From positions 124,001 through 188,000 of the IMG/VR virus record IMGVR_UViG_3300027336_000001: DNA of 64,000 nucleotides. One strand, given 5' to 3'. Below the pieces are notes generated by a model. It did not search any database. It was not told the DNA's origin and was given only the letters and a program-made list of their open reading frames with translations. A program made the position numbers and the translations under genes. Positions 59,345 through 64,000 of the stretch are shown piece by piece (position 1 is the first letter of the stretch; each line of letters starts with the position of its first letter). This DNA is from a virus.

Positions 59345-59359
59345 AGAAAAGGAAATGAA

Positions 59360-59599
59360 ATGAGAAATCTCATACATAAAGTATCGCATGAACTACATAC
59401 TTTAGAAGGATATGCGAGTTATAACACAGTTATAGAAAATCCATCTGATCTAAACAATCCATATTTTTATCCACATGGCAGTGAAAAACCATATGGATGG
59501 AATCAATATAATGATATTGAGATATATGTAGAAGTAGAAGATGAAACAGATGCAGATTTTTTTTCAATGGCACACCAAGTCTATGTGAGGCAGTTATGA
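59360..59599 (+). CDS. Small protein, 79 aa
   Basis: AAAAGGAAATGAA precedes the ATG. The sequence is aromatic-rich and ends in an acidic stretch (NDIEIYVEVEDETDADFFSM). It overlaps the next gene by ATGA. Unknown function; possibly an acidic DNA mimic, which would be speculative. Confidence 0.5.
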   Translation: MRNLIHKVSHELHTLEGYASYNTVIENPSDLNNPYFYPHGSEKPYGWNQYNDIEIYVEVEDETDADFFSMAHQVYVRQL

Positions 59600-59820
59600 A
59601 TAAACTTGAAAAAGCAAATGAGTTATTAGCAGGTGGCAATTTTACATATAAGACAGTCTTATATGAAATTGTACCTGATATACTTGATTTAGACATCAAT
59701 GAATTAAGTGATGTAGAACTTGTAGGACATAACTATATGTTATATCTTAATATTAAAGACCTACCATTAGAACATTTAATCGCAGGTTTAAAGTTATCCA
59801 TACCATCAAACCAATATTGA
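59596..59820 (+). CDS. Small protein, 74 aa
   Basis: It overlaps the previous gene by ATGA, so translation is coupled. It begins MNKLEKANELLAGGNFTYKT and has an acidic helical middle (DILDLDINELSDVELVGHNY). It ends just before a pair of tandem hairpins (59821-59895) and is convergent with the cyclase gene. Function unknown. Confidence 0.5.
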   Translation: MNKLEKANELLAGGNFTYKTVLYEIVPDILDLDINELSDVELVGHNYMLYLNIKDLPLEHLIAGLKLSIPSNQY

Positions 59821-59895
59821 GTGTTCAAAAAGTAGATATTTTGAACAGTTACCTGTGCTATGTGTTCAAAAAATGGGTATTCTGAACAGTTACTT
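59821..59895. repeat. Two tandem 41 bp hairpin repeats
   Basis: GTTCAAAA (59823-59830), 8 nt, TTTTGAAC (59839-59846) is a perfect 8 bp inverted repeat. It recurs 41 bp later as GTTCAAAA (59864-59871) and TTCTGAAC (59880-59887), with one mismatch. The pair lies between convergent genes; the second also covers the stop of the cyclase gene. It could be a bidirectional terminator or an operator. Confidence 0.6.
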
Positions 59896-60675
59896 TTGAT
59901 AAATGATACCTAAACTTAATAAAATCTGTTCTCTAAGCACAGGATCAAAGAATAAATAAAAGAGCAATAGGAAAATCACAGTAAAGCTAAGGATAAATAT
60001 CCAGCCAAGTATCTGAATGATGTAATTATAGAAAGCAACATCTTTTTCATTCATAGATAAGACATTTAAGCCACCCATTCGTTTAGCTTTTTCACTATCA
60101 GCAGGTATTCGCAAGCTGTCTTTATCTAAACCAAGTGCATAGATGCCTATATATTGTTTCAATCCTTTAAATTTATATGCACCTACAAAGGTTTGTTTAG
60201 TGGATTTTGGAGTAAAGCTATTAATGCCTTGTTTTTTAAATTCATCCATAGCATCTTTAGTGAGCAGGACTTGACCTTTGCCACATATAGACATAGTTCT
60301 AGCTGTGATGTTTTTACCAACACCTTCAAGTTCCATTCGTTTAGCACCACCTTGTACATATTTGGCATCTTGATGCACAATAATAATATTAGACCAATGG
60401 ATACCAATCCTGCAGGCAAGTTTAGTTTTATCAGGCACATTCATTTGGTAATACAGACCAAAGTTGACAGCATCCTGAATGGTTTCAAAATAAATAAGAA
60501 AGCCATCTGATCTGTCAATTTCTTGACCACTGAACCTAATGATTAAATCTCTAACCATTTTGTCATGAACTTGAAATAGCATAGTGGCTTTGAGATCACC
60601 TGCGATTTGAACGAATTTAGTGCTACCTATAATATCAAGTAATACGATTGCTAGTGTTTTCTCTTCAAATCTCAT
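59890..60675 (-). CDS. Class III nucleotide cyclase with C-terminal membrane anchor, 261 aa
   Basis: The catalytic domain (residues about 5-180) has D14 in LLDIIGST and D57 in DRSDGFLIYF as metal ligands, the RIGIHW strand, and N122/R126 in the GKNITAR loop. The usual base-specifying Lys and Asp are not in their standard places (EIDR and MELE instead), so the nucleotide may not be ATP. A single hydrophobic segment lies at about residues 215-245. It overlaps the upstream membrane-protein gene by ATGA. The parallel to Pycsar immunity cyclases is only at family level. In a phage it might make a cyclic nucleotide signal or antagonise host signalling. Confidence 0.8.
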   Translation of the reverse strand: MRFEEKTLAIVLLDIIGSTKFVQIAGDLKATMLFQVHDKMVRDLIIRFSGQEIDRSDGFLIYFETIQDAVNFGLYYQMNVPDKTKLACRIGIHWSNIIIVHQDAKYVQGGAKRMELEGVGKNITARTMSICGKGQVLLTKDAMDEFKKQGINSFTPKSTKQTFVGAYKFKGLKQYIGIYALGLDKDSLRIPADSEKAKRMGGLNVLSMNEKDVAFYNYIIQILGWIFILSFTVIFLLLFYLFFDPVLREQILLSLGIIYQK

Positions 60676-60965
60676 TTTTTTATTTCCATTAAGATAGCAT
60701 CTAGTTTGGATAATATCACATTATTAGGTTTGTGGAATAGGTCTATAATAAGATTACTAAAGAAACCTGTAATACCTGCCAATAACCATTCGTTTGTGGT
60801 TGGTATTATAGGATCATATATAAGCCATAATACAAATAAAGCAATGCAGGAAGAAAAGAGTTTAGGATAATAGAATTGGTAATGCTGTGCGATATGAGTA
60901 GCTATATAGCCTGCACCTGCACAGATAGATATAATTTCATTATGGTCTATTTGTTTTTCTATCAT
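60672..60965 (-). CDS. Small holin-like membrane protein, 97 aa
   Basis: The start at 60965 has AAAGGAAAATGAAACC upstream; an earlier TTG would put that site inside the gene. Two or three hydrophobic segments (ISICAGAGYIATHIAQH weak; LFSSCIALFVLWLIYD; then EWLLAGITGFFSNLIID) and a basic end (LSKLDAILMEIKK) fit a small holin-type topology. The ATGA overlap with the cyclase suggests joint expression. It could be the effector of that cyclase or a lysis protein; it lacks any visible nucleotide-binding domain. Confidence 0.6.
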   Translation of the reverse strand: MIEKQIDHNEIISICAGAGYIATHIAQHYQFYYPKLFSSCIALFVLWLIYDPIIPTTNEWLLAGITGFFSNLIIDLFHKPNNVILSKLDAILMEIKK

Positions 60966-61158
60966 GGTTTCATTTTCCTTTTTATGCAAATATATAGAAA
61001 ATATAGATAGAAAAATGATCTTTAAAATTGGTCTAGCAGTTTATTTACTTGAATAAAAACGATTTTTGATGAAATGAATAAAATCAAACACTTAGATTGT
61101 ATCTGCCTATGGACTGCACCTCACTTGGAAAAACAGATAAGGTGATAAATTAGTTTAT

Positions 61159-61704
61159 TTATTGAGTGAGGATACCGAATTTGTTACGAATATTAGAAAT
61201 CTTTTTCCAAAGAGAAGGTTTAACTGTTGCAGGTGCATTTTCATAAATATCGATCATAAACTCAACATATCTTTGGATATTGGGATCAATAACACCTTTG
61301 TCAAAATCGATGATAACAGAATCCAAATCGCTGGTAGTGATTTGAACTTGTTGGTTATCTTTTTTCCAAGAGATAGAAAAAGATTTAAAGGAATCGGAAA
61401 GAGTAATTTTACCTGTAGGACTGTTAAGGTAAATGAAATCGGATTGACTATCATCTTCTTTATTGTGAATGGTCTTATGTTGGGAAATACGACCTTCAGA
61501 GATAGAGATAGAAAACTTATCGCTGTGTTTATATCTTAAACCAAAGGAGTTGAGATAAATGACAGGAGTGTTATCTTCAGTGAGTGCAAGATTGACATAT
61601 GAAGTGAGACAAAAATCTTTTTCATAATCAACATCGTGGTCAAAGTCACAGGATGCACTATTGAAAGAAGGTGCATTTTCTTTATCATTGATAAACTTAA
61701 ACAT
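61159..61704 (-). CDS. Beta-rich protein, 181 aa, paralogue of 62763
   Basis: AAAGGTAGTTCTTT precedes the ATG. It is similar to the 194-residue protein at 62763-63347: FGLRYKHSDKFSISIS, the ITxxDxFKSxxxxW segment, and VIDxPNIxxxxxF near the end are shared. It is predicted to be a beta-sandwich. Driven by the class A promoter at 61741. The two paralogues are the first genes of two consecutive class A units. Function unknown. Confidence 0.63.
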   Translation of the reverse strand: MFKFINDKENAPSFNSASCDFDHDVDYEKDFCLTSYVNLALTEDNTPVIYLNSFGLRYKHSDKFSISISEGRISQHKTIHNKEDDSQSDFIYLNSPTGKITLSDSFKSFSISWKKDNQQVQITTSDLDSVIIDFDKGVIDPNIQRYVEFMIDIYENAPATVKPSLWKKISNIRNKFGILTQ

Positions 61705-61740
61705 AAAGAACTACCTTTATATTGGAGTGGAGTGGATTTG

Positions 61741-61781
61741 TAATAGATAAACACTTAAGAAAGAAAAAAATTGCAAGTAGA
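61741..61781 (-). promoter_or_regulatory. Class A promoter
   Basis: On the minus strand: TTGCAA (61771-61776), 17 bp, TGTTTA (61748-61753), with TCTATTA after it; ACTTGC is kept but the GA before it is not. Upstream of 61704. Confidence 0.68.
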
Positions 61782-61789
61782 GAAAAAAA

Positions 61790-62116
61790 TTAAATTTGAT
61801 AAAGTTCAGTGATTTTATTGAGATTATCAAGAGCAGTAGGCAATTGAGAAAGATCACCTGTATTTAAAGCAAGGGAAATGATTTGTGCATTTTGTCTATC
61901 GAGTTCATAGATGATCTCAACTTCATCTCTTGAGAGGAAACCAAAATCATAAATATAGAAATGGGGACCTGAACTTGCATAACAGATGTTTTCAAAACTG
62001 TCATATCCTTGATCAATAATCCACCATTGTTGAATGGATTGGACATCATTATTTAAGAGATGTTGCTTGCAGGTAGAGATGCTGTTTTTCACAGCATTAA
62101 AAATATCAAGATCCAT
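61790..62116 (-). CDS. Small protein of unknown function, 108 aa
   Basis: I choose the ATG at 62116 (CAGGACTTACTC upstream), which gives an 11 nt overlap with the previous gene. Mixed alpha/beta with GPHFYIYDFGFLSRDEVEII near residue 50 and a Leu-rich helical C-terminus (LPTALDNLNKITELY). It is the last gene of the class A unit starting at 63347. No similarity recognised. Confidence 0.55.
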   Translation of the reverse strand: MDLDIFNAVKNSISTCKQHLLNNDVQSIQQWWIIDQGYDSFENICYASSGPHFYIYDFGFLSRDEVEIIYELDRQNAQIISLALNTGDLSQLPTALDNLNKITELYQI

Positions 62117-62342
62117 GAGTAAGTCCTGAAAGAAAAGAGTGGATGTTTCGGATTTTTTTAGCTTTGTTAAAGCCATTGGTAAAAAACCATTGACCATTAG
62201 GTAAACGAAAGCAAAAAATAAAGAAAGAGTTATTTTTAAGAGAAAAAGAAAAAAGGTTATGGCTACAAAGATGGCTGTCTAAAACATAGTGGTTAAGAGT
62301 ACCACTTTGTAGGTGTTGGTAGAAAGAGTATTGATCTAACAT
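62106..62342 (-). CDS. Small protein, 78 aa, diverged paralogue of 42457
   Basis: The start at 62342 gives an N-terminus (MLDQYSFYQHLQSGTLNHYV) that matches 42457 (MLKEEDLYLKVQSGTLNEFL); a longer upstream frame does not match. The rest, with FSFSLKNNSFFIFCFRLPNG, agrees in layout (LSLKSLDVNSFLLV in the other). The ribosome binding site is weak. Function unknown. Confidence 0.5.
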   Translation of the reverse strand: MLDQYSFYQHLQSGTLNHYVLDSHLCSHNLFSFSLKNNSFFIFCFRLPNGQWFFTNGFNKAKKIRNIHSFLSGLTHGS

Positions 62343-62343
62343 T

Positions 62344-62751
62344 TTACTGTATTTTGTTTTCATCTGTAGAGAAAAGAAAGACAAGGTAGTCAATAAGATC
62401 TTTAGAACAGCCAAAACCATTAACAGAAGAAGAGATGCAACACTCATCATTTAAGAGAACAGGATCTTTATCTTCATAAGACAGGTGTTGAGTAATGAGA
62501 ATACGATTAGTATTTTGAAGTACTTCAACTGCATAAAAGTTACCTAATCTAAGTTCAGTAGAGTTTTTAGAGATAAAGAACTTATATGTGTAGTCTTTAG
62601 GTGCAGATTTTTCAATATCAAGGTCTAATTGACCATTGGTATCTTTAGTTTTAATGAAGTCAGGTAAAGGTGCTAAAGTAAAAAACTCATTTTTGGTTAA
62701 GAGTTTTAAAGCAAAAGCTAATCGCATAGTGTTTAAGATTTGAGTTTTCAA
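62344..62751 (-). CDS. Protein of unknown function with TTG start, 135 aa
   Basis: The most plausible start is TTG at 62751, because AAAGGAACTCG lies at normal spacing from it; the first ATG is 24 nt further in. Mixed sequence with TRLAFALKLLTKNEFF-like helix and a later LNDECCISSSVNGFGC region rich in cysteine (three Cys within 14 residues). It is the second gene of the class A unit. Unknown. Confidence 0.55.
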   Translation of the reverse strand: MKTQILNTMRLAFALKLLTKNEFFTLAPLPDFIKTKDTNGQLDLDIEKSAPKDYTYKFFISKNSTELRLGNFYAVEVLQNTNRILITQHLSYEDKDPVLLNDECCISSSVNGFGCSKDLIDYLVFLFSTDENKIQ

Positions 62752-62762
62752 AACGAGTTCCT

Positions 62763-63347
62763 TTATTGTAGGTTTGTATTCTTATAATATTTATCAATCA
62801 TTTTTTCTAAAAACTTGTCATTTTCTGCATCATTGCTTTTTTCTTTACATTGAAGAAAGAAATCTAACATCATTTGATTTTCAGTGATGTTAGGAATATC
62901 AATAACACCATGTACATAATTGATTGCTACTTGGAAGTCTTTGCATTTTAAACTGACATGATCATCTTTTTCTTCCCAAGTTAAGACATATGATTTAAAA
63001 GTATCAGTGACAGTAATACTGCCTGTGTTACTTGTAGGATATAGATTAAATTGTAGAAATTTTTCACTGCCAAAGGACATACCTACAGGTAGTTTAAACT
63101 TTTCAATTTCTGCACTACCATTAGAGATAGAGATAGAGAATTTATCCATATGTTTGTATCTTAAACCAAAACAGTTAAAAGAGATAACAGAATGGTTATC
63201 ATTTTGAACTGCCAATTTAGGATATACACCTAAGAAAGAATGGTTTCTTTCTAGAGAAACACCTTCCATAAATTCCATCTTGACTGTCCAAGATGGTGCA
63301 TTTTGTTTATCTGTTTGGAATTTGATGTCAGTATTTTTAGATGACAT
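62763..63347 (-). CDS. Beta-rich protein, 194 aa, paralogue of 61159
   Basis: AAAGGTTAAAATCTT precedes the ATG. The N-terminus is acidic/polar (NTDIKFQTDKQNAPSWTVKM), the middle has FGLRYKHMDKFSISISNGSA and a strand-rich segment (ITVTDTFKSYVLTWEEKDD), and the C-terminal end is a charged helix. The similarity with 61159 covers most of the length. First gene of the four-gene class A unit 63347-61790. Confidence 0.63.
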   Translation of the reverse strand: MSSKNTDIKFQTDKQNAPSWTVKMEFMEGVSLERNHSFLGVYPKLAVQNDNHSVISFNCFGLRYKHMDKFSISISNGSAEIEKFKLPVGMSFGSEKFLQFNLYPTSNTGSITVTDTFKSYVLTWEEKDDHVSLKCKDFQVAINYVHGVIDIPNITENQMMLDFFLQCKEKSNDAENDKFLEKMIDKYYKNTNLQ

Positions 63348-63374
63348 AAGATTTTAACCTTTCAGTTTGTATAT

Positions 63375-63415
63375 GTAAGACATAAACACTTAAGATTTAA
63401 AATTCTTGCAAGTTG
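63375..63415 (-). promoter_or_regulatory. Class A promoter
   Basis: On the minus strand: TTGCAA (63406-63411), 17 bp, TGTTTA (63383-63388), with AACTTGCAAG and CTTAAGTGTTTATGTCTTA. Upstream of 63347. Confidence 0.7.
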
Positions 63416-63427
63416 AGTAAAAAAAAG

Positions 63428-63751
63428 ATGATTACCTTAAAAGATTTATTTGATTACCTTTTGGTAGATAAAAGAGTAGCTTATTATGATCCAAATTTTA
63501 TATGGATTGAGAGTTTAGGCATTATAGTAGAAGTTTTAATCAGTACAGGTAGTAATAGAGAAGTGCATTATGCTTTATTAGTACCTGTAGGCATTCATCA
63601 CAGGAAAGTATTAGGCAATATGCTTATTAAAACAATAGGTGTTTGTTTTGACCAGAAGTATATAAAGCACACGGATGTTTTAGAGTTAAGCAGTGAAGAA
63701 CTAGATATATTAAAAGAAGAATTTAATACTTTATTTATTTTAAGAACATAG
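63428..63751 (+). CDS. Small protein of unknown function, 107 aa
   Basis: The ATG at 63428 is preferred; no convincing ribosome binding site is present, and a TTG 15 nt earlier would start inside the minus-strand promoter. The product has LKDLFDYLLVDKRVAYYDPN and a strand pattern (FIWIESLGIIVEVLISTGSN) followed by a helical end. Divergent from 63347. Moderately convincing as a real gene. Confidence 0.5.
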   Translation: MITLKDLFDYLLVDKRVAYYDPNFIWIESLGIIVEVLISTGSNREVHYALLVPVGIHHRKVLGNMLIKTIGVCFDQKYIKHTDVLELSSEELDILKEEFNTLFILRT

Positions 63752-63788
63752 GAAACATCTGATTAAAGGATTACAGGAGTATAAGAAA

Positions 63789-64000
63789 ATGAGATTAAGA
63801 AAAAGAGCATTTAGACTGAAGGATTTAAATCCACCTTATGGTAGTGTAGGCAGAGGAGCAGGCTGGTGTTTAACACATAAGAGAGTTTTGGACTTCAATC
63901 AAGCTAAGTTTAAAGAATTTCAAGATGAGATGGCAAATCAGAATAACAAACTTGAAGATGCTTTAGCAAATTTACCAAAGATAAATACTGATAAAGGTTG
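63789..64000 (+). CDS. Partial gene at right edge, N-terminal 70 residues
   Basis: AGGAGTATAAGAAA precedes the ATG, and the frame stays open to the window end. It starts basic (MRLRKRAFRLKDLNPPYGSV), has a GRGAGWCLTH segment and then a helical, charged stretch. No assignment is possible from the fragment. Confidence 0.55.
   Translation, partial: MRLRKRAFRLKDLNPPYGSVGRGAGWCLTHKRVLDFNQAKFKEFQDEMANQNNKLEDALANLPKINTDKG

Noticed and set aside
59890-60965. A complete Pycsar defence operon
   Set aside because: The cyclase family fits, but the membrane partner has no visible cyclic-nucleotide-binding domain and the genome is a phage. The claim goes beyond the evidence, so I report only the coupling.
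60966-61158. Possible small gene or RNA in the 193 bp gap
   Set aside because: No open frame with a ribosome binding site, no class A promoter match (only a partial AAACACTTAG), and no clear stem.
1-64000. Recoding of TAG or TGA as in some large phages
   Set aside because: Genes end at TAA, TGA and TAG without any extended readable continuation, and large genes are intact under the standard code.

Overview
The window is an AT-rich, very densely packed stretch of a large tailed bacteriophage with a contractile tail (myovirus morphology, probably a jumbo phage given gene sizes). It carries a tail sheath protein, a baseplate J/gp6-like protein, several very large beta-rich fibre or baseplate proteins and a family A DNA polymerase. 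It has almost no intergenic space and no recognisable bacterial housekeeping genes. TAA, TGA and TAG all act as stops, so the code looks standard. Nearly every gene has an AAAGGA/AAGGAG ribosome binding site, which fits a host that uses Shine-Dalgarno initiation. I cannot name the host. I saw no tRNA, CRISPR array, transposase, integrase, terminase, portal or major capsid gene.

Layout. 1-15968 (minus strand): a tail/baseplate operon transcribed right to left, starting with a gp25-like and a gp6/J-like baseplate protein and running into large fibre-like proteins; the last gene runs off the left edge. 16034-17777 (plus): small genes of unknown function under a distinctive promoter. 17829-28576: head-tail/tail genes on the plus strand (zinc-binding structural protein, tail-completion-like proteins, zinc ribbon protein, 1682-residue tail sheath), interrupted by minus-strand genes with basic N-termini. 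28592-35630: a small promoter-driven gene, an acidic protein, DNA polymerase I, a tandem array of seven tiny paralogous proteins, and further small genes including a histone-H1-like protein. 35610-42096: alternating minus-strand probable virion proteins (one a papain/C39-like cysteine protease) and plus-strand unknown genes. 42166-45753: small genes leading into a single-chain restriction-modification enzyme (nuclease-like motif plus N6-adenine methylase). 45809-56310: a coiled-coil scaffold-like protein on the minus strand and a divergent operon ending in a 2859-residue virion protein. 56311-64000: a cluster of small early-type genes on both strands, including a class III nucleotide cyclase with a C-terminal membrane anchor, overlapping a small holin-like membrane protein.

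Regulation. Two sequence-defined promoter classes can be read by eye. Class A is AACTTGCAAT, then a TTGCAA to TGTTTA spacing of 17 (rarely 18) bp, with AAG before TGTTTA. Twelve clear copies plus one variant sit 25-100 nt upstream of small unknown genes, always oriented with the gene; I infer early expression. Class B is T/A-rich with a TTTTATATGTTT-like core 35-40 nt upstream of structural genes, 29/30 identical in two copies; I infer late expression. In addition, at least three late-type transcription units (17829, 21313, 29084) begin with a perfect 9-13 bp hairpin whose right arm contains the Shine-Dalgarno sequence.

Duplication is a strong theme: the seven-gene array, an inverted duplicate gene pair 41 kb apart (16.1-16.7 kb and 57.4-58.0 kb), several other dispersed paralogue pairs, and internal repeats in fibre and sheath proteins. 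The most promising undescribed items are the seven-gene array, the cyclase/membrane-protein pair, the hairpin-sequestered ribosome binding sites and the structured intergenic sequence at 56350-56412.
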